DNA of 33,174 nt from Phycisphaerae bacterium (GCA_029260075.1 JAJDDY010000037.1:1-33174); one strand, 5' to 3'; numbered from the stretch's first letter, positions 24,208 through 32,906 are shown. Made by a program: numbers and translations. Notes: generated by a model not told the origin, from the sequence alone.

Positions 24208-27200
24208 ATGAGAACATCCCGATCCTTCGTTGTGGTGACCGTTCTGGGCGTAGCTGGACTCACCGGGTTGGCGTGGGCGGGCGACTTTCAGCCCATCGTC
24301 GCAGCCGGCGGCGTGAATTGGAGCCGACTTGATTTTCGGAGGTTGGGGATGTCAGCCGACGGACTCACGGTCGTCGGTGGTGGCGCGTCGCCTGCGCCGG
24401 GAGACATCGAGGCGTTTCGCTGGTCGCCTGCTTCGGGGCTGCAGTGGCTAGGGTTCTACAATCGTGTGGGTGACGACACTCCGGAATCTACTGCCTACGC
24501 CACATCGGACGACGGCTCGATCATCGTGGGCTCGTCGTACGTCAGCCACTACAACGTCATCAATTTGCGCGTGACGGAGGTATCCGGTTTTCGTTGGGAG
24601 AACGGAGTCTACACGGGCTTGCCCTGGGCCTCCGGTGACGACGAGGCGTATCCGTTGGATGTCACCGGTGACGGTGTCGTACCGGTGGGAGCGAGTTACG
24701 AGCTGGATGTCGGTCCGTTTTGGATCGATTCGTGGTTCAGTGCGGTCAAGTGGGTCAGCAACGCACCGCGGGGTATTGGAGGGCTTGGGGGAGACGACGA
24801 CCACTATGCCATCGGCGTGTCGCACGATGGATTCGTCATCGTCGGCCAGAGTGGCGAAGTGAGCGACTACTGGCGCCCCTACGCGCTTTGGAACAACGGC
24901 GCAAGGCTCCCGCTCGGTTTGCTGCACCAGGGGTCCTGCCCTGGCCCCGTGTACGGCCCCCACAGTTGCAACGAGGTCGAGGATGTTTCCTATAGCGGTG
25001 CCTGGGCCGTCGGGCATCTCTACAACGGCGCTGAAATCGTTCCGGTGCGGTGGGAGTTGAGCACGCAGCAGCCAACCGCCCTTCCGTTGTTACCGAGTAA
25101 CATAGCGGGCAAAGCGTATTGCGTGTCAATGAACGGCGCTGTGATAGGCGGATCGTCCGACGGGCGTGCCGTGCTCTGGCGTAACGGTCCCGCCGCCCCG
25201 CCGATTCTCGTCGATACGCTACTCCAGACTCTGCGTCTGGGCACAAAGATTGCGGGCTGGGATCTGACGGCGGTCACACGTGTATCGAGTGACGGCAAGC
25301 GCATCGCCGGCAGGGGAAAGCACCCCAACGGACGCCAGTGGTATTGGTACGCCGACCTGACGAATGCGCCGATCAACGATGCATGCACTAGCGCGCAGGT
25401 GATTTCCCAAGGCGTGCTCCCGCCGCCGTATGTGGAGCCGTCGATGCGCACGAGCCGCGGCACGACGTTGGAAGCTACCGTCGATGGTGCCCCGGCCTGT
25501 ACGAGCCCCGACGGACCGGATGTATGGTACAAGTACACCGCGCCGGTGGACGGACACCTCTACCTTGATTTGTGCGGTACGACGCTCGAAGATCCGGCTA
25601 TTTCGGTCCACGCGAACTGTCCGGGCGGCAGCGCTAATCAGATCTTTTGCAGCACTTCGTGTCCGTCGGCGACATGCGGCGGCCCCTGCATCGAACCGCC
25701 GTGGGTGCCCATGAGCGCCGGGCAAACGTACTATATCCGTGTCGCGAGCAAACCGGGTGGAACCGGCGGATCCTTTGATCTGCACACGCGGTTCTTCCCG
25801 AACAACGATACTTGCGACGACGCGTTCCTCGTCGATGTGCCTTCGACTACGCCTGGGCGCACGTCCGGAGCGACGGTCGACAATGCTCCCACCTGTCAGG
25901 GGGTCACAAACACGGCGCCGGGCGTCTGGTACAGGGTCATTGGCTCGGGCACCACCATGACGGCGGCCACGTGCGACTTCGCTGACTTCGACACCAAGAT
26001 CAGCGTCTATTGCAGCGGATGCGGCGGACAGACCTGCATCGCCGCAAACGACGACGGATGTGGTCAGCTCGTTACCAACGATCGTGCGAAGGTTTCGTGG
26101 TGCTCCGCGCCGGGTGCGGTGTACCACATCCTCGTACACGGAGCCGGTAGCGAAACAGGATCCTTCGACCTTGACGTGTCGAAGGATGGGACGGCCTGCG
26201 GATTGACGCTCAGTTGTCATCCCGTGAATGAAGAGTGCGGCCGCGCGATTCCGCTCGAAGAGGGTACGATCATGGTGGACAACACCGGTGCCAATTCGAG
26301 TGCGAGCACCTCGACTTGCTCCGCGAGCAGCCACGACATCTGGTTCACCTATCCCACGGCCTGCGATGGGGAGATTACGATCGACACCTGCCAGGGTGGG
26401 ATCGGGTCGCTCGATGACACTGTCGTGAGCGTGTTCGACGCCTGCGACGGTTTTGAACTCGCGTGCAACGACGATTTCTCAGACGCCACAGTTGATTGCG
26501 GGTTTCGCTCGGCCGTTGTCATGCCCACCGCGCCGGGGCAACAGCTTCTCATCCGCGCCGCGGGCTTCGGCGGCGTTACGGCCGAAGGTAGTTTCCCTCT
26601 GCGCGTGACGGAAGTGCCTGGAACTATGACGCTCTATGGCGGCGGAGCTCTGCCGGACACGGCGCAAGATCAACCCTATTTCCAGAATCTGCCCATCGGC
26701 GGTGGATGCCCGTTCTTCATCGTCAACGGAATACCCTATTACTCCGTGAGCGCATTTCCGCTGCCACCGGGGTTGACCATCGATGGGTCGGGATTGCTGT
26801 CCGGAACACCCACAGTCAGCGGCAGGTATGAATTCCAAGTGGATGTGGGCGATCGCGACATCTCGACGCCTGGAGACAGTGCCACCTTTACGCTGACCGT
26901 GCTGCCGAGCAACGACGATTGCGGCAACGCGACACCGGTTGCTGAAGGCGGCTATGCCTTCGGCAACGTGGGTACCACCACTGACGGTCCGGACGAACCG
27001 AGCGCATGCGACGTCTCCGGTGACACAAACGTCAAGTCTGACATTTGGTATCGGTACACGTCGGCGTGTGATGGTATCGCCACGGCGAGTCTGTGCGGCA
27101 GTGCGTATGACACGAAGCTCGCGGTGTACTCCGGCGGAATCTGCCCAACGACCGAGTCGGCGCTCGCGTGCGACGACGACTTCTGTACACTGAGGTCACG

Positions 27201-28950
27201 CCTCGACTTCCGTGTCGCTCGCGATGGAAAATATCTCATCCGCATCGGCGGATTCGATGGAGCACAAGGAAACGGCGAACTGCTACTGACCTGTATCGAC
27301 GATTGTAATCGCAACAATATCGACGATGCGATTGAGCTCGCCGACGCCACCGCGACCGACTGCAACAGCAACCGGGTACTCGACGAGTGCGAAATCAATT
27401 CAGCCACGAGCTTGGACTGCAACGCCAACGGCCTTCCCGACGAGTGCGACATCCGCACGGACGCAGCCCCGGGTTTCCACATGATCGGTTTCGGCAGCAG
27501 TTACAATGCGAACATCTCGGATGTAGATGCCGCGTTTCCAGTCGGTCTTGTTACGCTCGGCGGGGTTCCCTTCAACATTCCGGCGACGGGCCGCAACTTC
27601 TGGCACAGTGTGTCCGCTGCTGGTCCGAATCCACGATCGATCGATATCACGCCAAGCCGCCCCGGCGTGGTCGAGGTACACACGCTCATCAATACCTATT
27701 GGGGGCAGCCCGGTCCCGCGAGCTATGCTTGGCTTGAGTTCTTCGGTTCCGACGGGGCCTACTTCCGGAAGAATTTGATCGGAAACGTTGACATACGCGA
27801 TTTCAATCAGCTCTTCTTCACGAACAACATTAACGGCACGACCACGACCAACGTGTTTACTGTCGGTTCGCATCGGTTGGACAAACAGCGAATCGATCTG
27901 CCTGCCGATTTCCACGACGAGACCCTCGTTAAGATCAGGCTGAGCGACAATGGCAGCGATGGATCAACACGTGTATTCCTTGCGGGTGTCACCGTCCGCA
28001 TCGGCGGCAGTACCGACTGCAACGCCAACAACGTCCCGGACGAGTGCGATGTCGCCGCCGGCGCGGCGGACTGCAACACGAATGGTCTACCCGACACGTG
28101 CGATCGGCCGGGCGACGCGAACGGAGACGGGTTGATATCTCTTGCCGACGTCAGTTTCCTCAACGCGTGCAGTACCGGACCGTGCGCCGGCACAAGCTGC
28201 ACGCCCGCGCTATACACCAATTCGTGCTGTGCTACCGTCGATATGGACTCTGACGGAGATGTCGATCTCCCGGATTTTGCCGAGTTCCAGAAGCGATTCA
28301 ACACGACGTCAGAGTTGGGTTGTGCGGAACCGGGGGCGGGGCTCGTTGGTTGGTGGCCGGGCAACGCTACGACCGACGACATCATCGGCGGCAACGACGC
28401 CGTGTTGGTAAATGGCGCTACGTTCGTCCCTGGGATCGTTGGTTCGGCTTTCCAGTTTGGGCCCGGTGGCAGCTACGCTGCTACGATCGCGAACATCGCC
28501 CTCACCGGTAATTCCCCGAGGACTCTTTGCGCTTGGGTCAAGAGCGCAAGCGACTATTCATCAAGCTGCTGCGCGACACCGTTTAGCTTTGGCGCGCCGT
28601 TCGCGGGAGGAGGCTTCGGCGCGTTTATCTCGGGCGGCAAGTGGTGGTTCTGGGGCTATCAGAACGACATCCTCACGGACGTGGATACCGACACGGATTG
28701 GCACCACCATTGCGTCACGTACGACGGTGCTGAAGTTGTCTACTACCTAGATGGAGCAGTTATTGCATCGCAAGCCAAGAGCCTGAACACGGCGAGTTCG
28801 CCCTTGGTATTGGGAGACGGATTCGATCACCGACAAGAAACACGTTTTGAAGGCCTCGTCGATGAAGTCATGATCTGGGATCGAGCGCTTACTCCGGAGG
28901 GCGTGCTTGCACTCGTGCAGGCTGGCACCGAAGGCGCATGCAATCCGTAG
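24208..28950 (+). CDS. Very large modular secreted protein (HAF-like repeats, PPC-like modules, dockerin-like, LamG)
   Basis: This 1580-aa protein has a signal peptide (MRTSRSFVVVTVLGVAGLTG, cleavage near AWA). About 30-395: repeated GxSxDGxxVVG units with RW/LW strands, like HAF repeats forming a propeller-type fold. About 400-900: three similar Cys-rich modules beginning NDACTSAQV, NNDTCDDAF and NEECGRAIP, each with VWYKYTA/IWFTYPT-type strands, resembling prepeptidase C-terminal-type domains. An Ig-like segment (LPPGLTIDGSGLLSGTPTVS) follows, then a fourth module from SNDDCGNATP. About 1040-1100 and 1270-1300: DCNxNxxxDxC calcium-loop-like repeats flank a beta-sandwich (FHMIGFGSSYNANISDVDAA). 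Dockerin-like loops GDANGDGLISLADV and DMDSDGDVDLPDF follow, then a C-terminal LamG domain (LVGWWPGNAT, WDRALTPEGVLALVQ). The role is probably surface binding or matrix; no enzyme motif was found. Confidence 0.85.
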   Translation: MRTSRSFVVVTVLGVAGLTGLAWAGDFQPIVAAGGVNWSRLDFRRLGMSADGLTVVGGGASPAPGDIEAFRWSPASGLQWLGFYNRVGDDTPESTAYATSDDGSIIVGSSYVSHYNVINLRVTEVSGFRWENGVYTGLPWASGDDEAYPLDVTGDGVVPVGASYELDVGPFWIDSWFSAVKWVSNAPRGIGGLGGDDDHYAIGVSHDGFVIVGQSGEVSDYWRPYALWNNGARLPLGLLHQGSCPGPVYGPHSCNEVEDVSYSGAWAVGHLYNGAEIVPVRWELSTQQPTALPLLPSNIAGKAYCVSMNGAVIGGSSDGRAVLWRNGPAAPPILVDTLLQTLRLGTKIAGWDLTAVTRVSSDGKRIAGRGKHPNGRQWYWYADLTNAPINDACTSAQVISQGVLPPPYVEPSMRTSRGTTLEATVDGAPACTSPDGPDVWYKYTAPVDGHLYLDLCGTTLEDPAISVHANCPGGSANQIFCSTSCPSATCGGPCIEPPWVPMSAGQTYYIRVASKPGGTGGSFDLHTRFFPNNDTCDDAFLVDVPSTTPGRTSGATVDNAPTCQGVTNTAPGVWYRVIGSGTTMTAATCDFADFDTKISVYCSGCGGQTCIAANDDGCGQLVTNDRAKVSWCSAPGAVYHILVHGAGSETGSFDLDVSKDGTACGLTLSCHPVNEECGRAIPLEEGTIMVDNTGANSSASTSTCSASSHDIWFTYPTACDGEITIDTCQGGIGSLDDTVVSVFDACDGFELACNDDFSDATVDCGFRSAVVMPTAPGQQLLIRAAGFGGVTAEGSFPLRVTEVPGTMTLYGGGALPDTAQDQPYFQNLPIGGGCPFFIVNGIPYYSVSAFPLPPGLTIDGSGLLSGTPTVSGRYEFQVDVGDRDISTPGDSATFTLTVLPSNDDCGNATPVAEGGYAFGNVGTTTDGPDEPSACDVSGDTNVKSDIWYRYTSACDGIATASLCGSAYDTKLAVYSGGICPTTESALACDDDFCTLRSRLDFRVARDGKYLIRIGGFDGAQGNGELLLTCIDDCNRNNIDDAIELADATATDCNSNRVLDECEINSATSLDCNANGLPDECDIRTDAAPGFHMIGFGSSYNANISDVDAAFPVGLVTLGGVPFNIPATGRNFWHSVSAAGPNPRSIDITPSRPGVVEVHTLINTYWGQPGPASYAWLEFFGSDGAYFRKNLIGNVDIRDFNQLFFTNNINGTTTTNVFTVGSHRLDKQRIDLPADFHDETLVKIRLSDNGSDGSTRVFLAGVTVRIGGSTDCNANNVPDECDVAAGAADCNTNGLPDTCDRPGDANGDGLISLADVSFLNACSTGPCAGTSCTPALYTNSCCATVDMDSDGDVDLPDFAEFQKRFNTTSELGCAEPGAGLVGWWPGNATTDDIIGGNDAVLVNGATFVPGIVGSAFQFGPGGSYAATIANIALTGNSPRTLCAWVKSASDYSSSCCATPFSFGAPFAGGGFGAFISGGKWWFWGYQNDILTDVDTDTDWHHHCVTYDGAEVVYYLDGAVIASQAKSLNTASSPLVLGDGFDHRQETRFEGLVDEVMIWDRALTPEGVLALVQAGTEGACNP

Positions 28951-29403
28951 TAACGAATGGCGTAGGGTATCAATTCTCGGCCGAAGTCGGGAATCTCTTG
29001 TCGGAACAATTCAGCGCGACACGATCGATGCGAGGCTCGCTCTACATTCTTGGCGGTTGGGGCTAGGCTTTGTCCTAAGACTCGTTTCAAGTACACGAGT
29101 CGCTGCAAGACGACACTCTTTTCCCGCGAGAAACGACCCGTTAGCATCGTCGTGGGTGGCTGGCCGGGAGTTTTGGGACAAAGCCTAGGATCGTGTAGTG
29201 GGTCAGCGATTCTTGCGCTGGCAGTTGGTCAGCATTTTTTCGTATACGGCGGTAGGCTGTTGCGGCAATTAGCTGTTTTTCGAGCTTTCGGAACGTCGCT
29301 CACTGGGATTCGGAAGCGAGAATTACTGATACACGCGTTGTGGGGCGCGCTTGCCGCGCGAGCTGCTCGACGTCGCGCGTTCGCCTTACCCACTGCGTCG
29401 CGC
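28951..29403. other. Intergenic region with MITE-like element
   Basis: No supported gene in about 450 bases between convergent genes. The plus-strand frame from 29050 has no family-like features. The inverted-repeat element at 29063-29188 occupies the first part. The remainder shows no clear structure. Confidence 0.5.
29063..29188. mobile_element. Second MITE-like inverted-repeat element
   Basis: The left end CTAGGCTTTGTCCTAAGACT (29063-29082) matches the reverse complement of 29169-29188, CTAGGCTTTGTCCCAAAACT, at 18 of 20 positions. An internal small hairpin GACTCG...CGAGTC lies at 29080-29101. The element is 126 bp and encodes nothing. Its ends differ from those of the element at 20521, so another transposase would be involved; GGCTTTGTCCCAAAACT-type ends are familiar from IS4/IS5-like sequences, from memory. 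Confidence 0.6.
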
Positions 29404-30321
29404 TCATTCAAAATCGTACTTGAAACCGTCCGGCTTGACGGCCAGAACGGAACAAGGTGACTCTCGCACAATGCGTTCGGCCACCGTACCAAGTAGAATG
29501 GCCCTCATACCGGTGCGACCGCGCGTTCCGACAACGACTAGGTCTGCCGACGTGTCCCCGGCAAACTTGATGATGCCATCCGACTCGCGCGCGTTCTCAA
29601 CGATGTTCGTCTCAACCTTCAGTGCATGCATCTCGTTCTCGAAAGGTTCAAGAGCTAGCTTGATGCGGTCGGTCAAAGCGTCCGAGTGGCTGCGTTGATC
29701 CTCCGCTGATGGTTGTGGAACGTAGCTGGCCCCTTCCCACGGCGCCGAGACCACATGGAGTAGGTGCAGCGTTGCTTCGTCCTGTTGGGCGACACGAATC
29801 GCTTGCTCGATGACGCGATGCGACGTCTCCGAGAAGTCGATGCACGCGACGACGTTTTTGTAGGGCTCTACATGATCCGCGCGAACGAGTAGCACTTTTG
29901 TGGCCGCCTTGCGCACACATTTGGTGGCGAGCACACCGGCTCCCTTTGACGGATCGGATGATCCGTTCGATCCCAGAACCAACAGATCGGCCGAGTTGTC
30001 CCTGACGCGGCGCAGCAATTCAATGAAAGGTGTACCGGTCATAGTATCAACATGTGGACTTGCGTTCTCCACGGTGCCGACCGCATCTTCGAGCTGCTCC
30101 TGCGCGGATTCGCGGATCTGCTCGACGGCTTTCTCCGAACCGATCAGTGGCCGTCTACACTCCCAGAATTCCTTCAGGTGGTTGACCACGGAAGTGTCGA
30201 CTACATGGAGGACGTGCATCTTGGCTTGATTCCACGCGGCTATCCGGGCGGCTTGCTTGAGGGCGCACCGAGAGAAATAGGAAAAATCTACGCCGACGAC
30301 TATGTTCTTGAGGCAGTCCAT
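29404..30321 (-). CDS. Tandem universal stress protein (two UspA domains)
   Basis: This 305-aa protein is made of two UspA folds. Domain 1 starts KNIVVGVDFSYFSRCALKQA and ends ATKVLLVRAD; domain 2 starts KNVVACIDFSETSHRVIEQA and ends SPCSVLAVKPD. Domain 2 keeps the ATP-binding pattern G-2x-G-9x-G-(S/T) in GTRGRTGMRAILLGTVAER. In domain 1 the corresponding GSNGSSDPSKGAGVLATK is irregular, so nucleotide binding there is doubtful. Such proteins support survival in stress or energy limitation. It lies on the same strand as the carbonic-anhydrase-like and hibernation genes but is separated from them by repeat copy D, so it is probably transcribed separately. Confidence 0.92.
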   Translation of the reverse strand: MDCLKNIVVGVDFSYFSRCALKQAARIAAWNQAKMHVLHVVDTSVVNHLKEFWECRRPLIGSEKAVEQIRESAQEQLEDAVGTVENASPHVDTMTGTPFIELLRRVRDNSADLLVLGSNGSSDPSKGAGVLATKCVRKAATKVLLVRADHVEPYKNVVACIDFSETSHRVIEQAIRVAQQDEATLHLLHVVSAPWEGASYVPQPSAEDQRSHSDALTDRIKLALEPFENEMHALKVETNIVENARESDGIIKFAGDTSADLVVVGTRGRTGMRAILLGTVAERIVRESPCSVLAVKPDGFKYDFE

Positions 30322-30596
30322 TATTGATCTCCGTTCGTGATAGCTTGAATGCGTTTCCTTACCGTCGCGGCTCGGATAGGTCGAACCCTGCCGCCCGGTT
30401 CGTTACAAAGCGCGAGCAGCCTCTTGCAAAAGTGTGGCACCGGCTTCCAGCCGGTGATCCATTCGCGATTTTCGCCGCTTGGTGTGGACAAGTTCCGTGG
30501 TCACGGGCGGGCTCGCGGCGACGTAATTGAATACCAGCCTCGTTCTACGAGCTGTTAGTGCATCGCCACCGAAGGGGTTGAGTTTCATCGAGTTCA
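30322..30596. other. Intergenic with repeat copy D
   Basis: The stretch between the stress protein and the carbonic-anhydrase-like gene contains repeat copy D (30418-30520) and no supported gene. A promoter for the stress-protein gene is expected near 30330-30420, but none is clear. Confidence 0.45.
30418..30520 (+). repeat. Dispersed hairpin repeat, copy D
   Basis: AGCCTCTTGCAAAAGTGTGG leads to CACCGGC-TTCCA-GCCGGTG, a perfect stem, then GATCCATTCGCGATTTTCGC, GTGTGGACAAGTTCCGTGGT and CACGGGCGGGCTCGCGGCG. With copy B it defines the consensus. Here it stands antisense to the flanking minus-strand genes. Confidence 0.75.
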
Positions 30597-31295
30597 TCAC
30601 CGCGCTTCACCGACTCTCTGTTCAATCGTGCCATGGTCGGTCGCTGTTGACGGTCGTTGATCGGTAACCTGACAGAGACTCCGATCGTCAACTGAATAGA
30701 CGAGCGGGGCCACACTTAACCCCACGTATTCTCTCCGCAGTCGCTGCGCTTCCAGCCAAACAAAACTCGCGACATCACCGAATTCATATCGCGAGCAGTT
30801 GGCGTCGAAGTGTTCTTCCGCTCGACGGTGGTCCCATCCCGCGTCTTCGACCAGCCCAGAGACAAACGCTTGGCGCTTGAATGCTACGTCGACCATGCGG
30901 CATCCATCATGCCCGATCAGACAAATGCTCCGAACACCTCCGACCGCGATCGCGAAAGACATATCAAACGCCAACCTGCCAAGATTCGCGCCGGCGCAGC
31001 GCAGAACAAACGCAAAACCGGAGGGGATTTGGAGGTGTACCCGGGGATCCATGCACATCCCGATCAACAGCTCAGGTTCCGTGTGATGGCGGTGTGGCGC
31101 GCGAAGGTTGTGATAGGCCAAGAGATCGCCAACAGGTGTTCCGCGATAATCGGGAAGAATATTGCTCACGCTGCCGACCGGAACAAGAGAAAGTTCCAGC
31201 TTGCTTTGTCTCGGTACGCTATCCATGCTGCCTGCCGCTCCGCAACGCCCGCGCTGACTCGTCGTAGGCGCTGTTCGTGTTTCGTCGCACGTCAT
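30597..31295 (-). CDS. Beta-carbonic anhydrase-like protein
   Basis: This 232-aa protein shows the beta-carbonic anhydrase pattern. CMDPRV gives zinc ligand Cys81 and the Asp83-Arg85 dyad. FAFVLRCAGANL corresponds to the RNAGN region, and LIGHDGC gives His129 and Cys132. These are all the residues needed to bind zinc and hydrate CO2, but the family also contains members with other roles. The start is uncertain: ATG 31295 lies seven bases behind the hpf stop codon with GAAGAGGA upstream, while ATG 31226 (AGGCAGC upstream) would remove 23 poorly conserved residues. The C-terminal 30 residues are likewise unconserved. It probably shares a transcript with hpf. Confidence 0.7.
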   Translation of the reverse strand: MTCDETRTAPTTSQRGRCGAAGSMDSVPRQSKLELSLVPVGSVSNILPDYRGTPVGDLLAYHNLRAPHRHHTEPELLIGMCMDPRVHLQIPSGFAFVLRCAGANLGRLAFDMSFAIAVGGVRSICLIGHDGCRMVDVAFKRQAFVSGLVEDAGWDHRRAEEHFDANCSRYEFGDVASFVWLEAQRLRREYVGLSVAPLVYSVDDRSLCQVTDQRPSTATDHGTIEQRVGEAR

Positions 31296-31299
31296 CCAC

Positions 31300-31662
31300 T
31301 CAAAGATCCTCTTCCACCGGTTCGTTCCCGTTTGTCGGGACGCTCGGTCGCGTTTGCATGGTACGCTTGCGATCGAGGGCATCGCGTACCCGACGCGCCA
31401 CTCGTTCCGCCGCGCGGCCGACCGCTGCTGCCACGTCGGCGCTGGTTGCCTCGGCGATGATCGACCCGGACGGTACGAGGCTGACCTTGATCCGGCAGCG
31501 TTGGTCTTCACCTCCGCGCGGACCGTTAATGTCTTCCAGGAGTGCGCTGATGCGCCGGATTCGACCGCCGAACTTAGCCAGTGCGAACCAGACGCGCCGT
31601 TCCAACAGCTCTTCAAGGTTACGGCTTAGCCGGCCGCGCCTCGCTCGAATATCCACATGCAT
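31300..31662 (-). CDS. hpf: Short ribosome hibernation-promoting factor (HPF/RaiA family)
   Basis: This 120-aa protein starts MHVDIRARRGRLSRNLEELL behind GGGAGG. The fold pattern is beta-alpha-beta-beta-beta-alpha: RVWFALAKFGGRIRRISALL, CRIKVSLVPSGSIIAEATSA, then a basic helix VGRAAERVARRVRDALDRKR. This matches the small RaiA/HPF ribosome-binding domain that occupies the decoding channel of idle ribosomes. The C-terminal tail is short and acidic (GNEPVEEDL), and the dimerisation domain of long HPF is absent. It is followed within a few bases by the carbonic-anhydrase-like gene and is divergent from the LysR regulator gene, which may control it. Confidence 0.75.
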   Translation of the reverse strand: MHVDIRARRGRLSRNLEELLERRVWFALAKFGGRIRRISALLEDINGPRGGEDQRCRIKVSLVPSGSIIAEATSADVAAAVGRAAERVARRVRDALDRKRTMQTRPSVPTNGNEPVEEDL

Positions 31663-31789
31663 TGAGACCTCCCTTTCACGTAGCGGCTTGACCTGTCGCC
31701 GCCCATACATATATACGACGCAAATCTAACGATAGATATATAGAAAATATCGTGTGGAAACATAGACTAAACCGATGTATACTGGCGGC
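31663..31789. promoter_or_regulatory. AT-rich divergent promoter region, hpf / nhaR
   Basis: This is a short, markedly AT-rich gap (ATAGATATATAGAAAATATC, 31731-31750) in an otherwise GC-rich window, between divergent genes. LysR regulators commonly bind such gaps and control the opposite gene. Candidate TATATA-type -10 boxes exist on both strands, but no single pair stands out. Confidence 0.45.
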
Positions 31790-32716
31790 ATGCAATGGCT
31801 TAACTACCATCATCTGCTGTACTTCTGGGTCGTAGCCAAGGAAGGCACGATCGCGGCGGCGTGTAAGGAGTTGAACCTGGCGCAGCCAACGATTTCCGCG
31901 CAGCTTCGGTCTTTGGAGCGCTCGCTCGGGGAGAAGCTGTTCACGCGCGTCGGGCGCAACCTGGCGCTCACGGAGATGGGTCGCGTAGTCTTCCGTTACG
32001 CGGATGAGATTTTCTCGCTGGGACGTGACCTTGTGGATACCGTCCAGGGTCGACCAACCGGCAGACCGCTACGGTTCAACGTCGGCGTGGCTGACGTGCT
32101 ACCCAAGCTTGTGGCCTACCGGCTTCTTGAGCCCGCGTTGCACCTGCCAGAGCAAGTCCAGCTTGTCTGTCACGAGGGTAGCCCGCAAGAGTTGCTCACG
32201 AGGTTGGCGGTGTATGAATTGGATCTTGTCTTGTCCGACAGCCCGATTGGCCCGGACGTCAAAGTGCGTGCTTTCAACCACTTGCTTGGAGAGTGTGGCG
32301 TGTCGATCTTTGGTACCAAGGATCTAGCGGCGACGTACCGACGTCGGTTTCCCGAGTCGCTCGACGGCGCACCGTTCATCGTCCCCACGGCCAACACAGC
32401 GCTTCGGCGTGCGATAGATCATTGGTTCGAATCCCACGACATCCGACCGTCGGTGTTCGGCGAGTTCGAGGATAGTGCCCTTCTCAAAGTGTTCGGTCAG
32501 GCTGGGGTTGGATTGTTTGCCGCGCCGACGGTGATCGAGAAGGAAGTGCAGCGCCAGTACGGTGTCAGAGTGGTCGGCCGCGTGGAGTCTGTTCGGGAAC
32601 GGTTCTATGCGATCTCGGTCGAAAAAAAGGTCAAGCACCCGGCGGTTCTCGCCATTGCAGACCAAGCCCGTCAGAGGCTGTTCGGGTTCGGCGCCCCGCC
32701 CGGGAAGCCGACGTGA
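31790..32716 (+). CDS. nhaR: NhaR-type LysR-family transcriptional regulator
   Basis: This 308-aa protein starts MQWLNYHHLLYFWVVAKEGT. The HTH is AACKELNLAQPTISAQLRSL, and the next stretch LGEKLFTRVGRNLALTEMGR is the usual LysR pattern. The body follows E. coli NhaR closely in layout: FNVGVADVLPKLVAYRLLEP, LDLVLSDSPIG, LLGECGVSIFGTKD, FGEFEDSALLKVFGQAGVGL, VGRVESVRERFYAISVEKK and HPAVLAI. NhaR responds to sodium and activates nhaA in E. coli, but no antiporter gene is present here, so its target may be the divergent hpf and carbonic-anhydrase-like genes. The start at 31790 is preferred over 31775 because similarity begins there. Confidence 0.88.
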   Translation: MQWLNYHHLLYFWVVAKEGTIAAACKELNLAQPTISAQLRSLERSLGEKLFTRVGRNLALTEMGRVVFRYADEIFSLGRDLVDTVQGRPTGRPLRFNVGVADVLPKLVAYRLLEPALHLPEQVQLVCHEGSPQELLTRLAVYELDLVLSDSPIGPDVKVRAFNHLLGECGVSIFGTKDLAATYRRRFPESLDGAPFIVPTANTALRRAIDHWFESHDIRPSVFGEFEDSALLKVFGQAGVGLFAAPTVIEKEVQRQYGVRVVGRVESVRERFYAISVEKKVKHPAVLAIADQARQRLFGFGAPPGKPT

Positions 32717-32889
32717 TTCCGAGACGTGATCGCGTGAAACCCGCAGGCATGACGGTCAGCATGAATTGAAGTCGAGCCGCACGGCGACGTCGTCCTACGA
32801 AGGAAAACATTTTCCAAATGCGGGTGACGTTCTCCCCATATCCTGATCCATTCAAAATGAGAGTTTTCGGGTAGACTTTGGTCATCAGG

Positions 32890-32906
32890 CCCGGCCTTCG
32901 GCCGGG
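32890..32906 (+). promoter_or_regulatory. Hairpin just before the IS3 OrfA ribosome-binding site
   Basis: CCCGGCC-TTC-GGCCGGG forms a perfect 7-bp stem directly followed by AGGAGGA and the OrfA start. Its place suggests control of OrfA translation, for instance limiting expression from transcripts entering from outside; this role is inferred. Confidence 0.4.

Noticed and set aside
24448-26838. Several minus-strand frames within the secreted-protein gene
   Set aside because: They are shadows of a continuous 1580-aa frame with a signal peptide and recognisable domains.
29050-29460. 136-aa plus-strand frame
   Set aside because: It runs through the inverted-repeat element, and its end is antisense to the stress protein gene.
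30810-31460. 216-aa plus-strand frame
   Set aside because: Antisense to the carbonic-anhydrase-like and hpf genes, with Arg-rich shadow composition.
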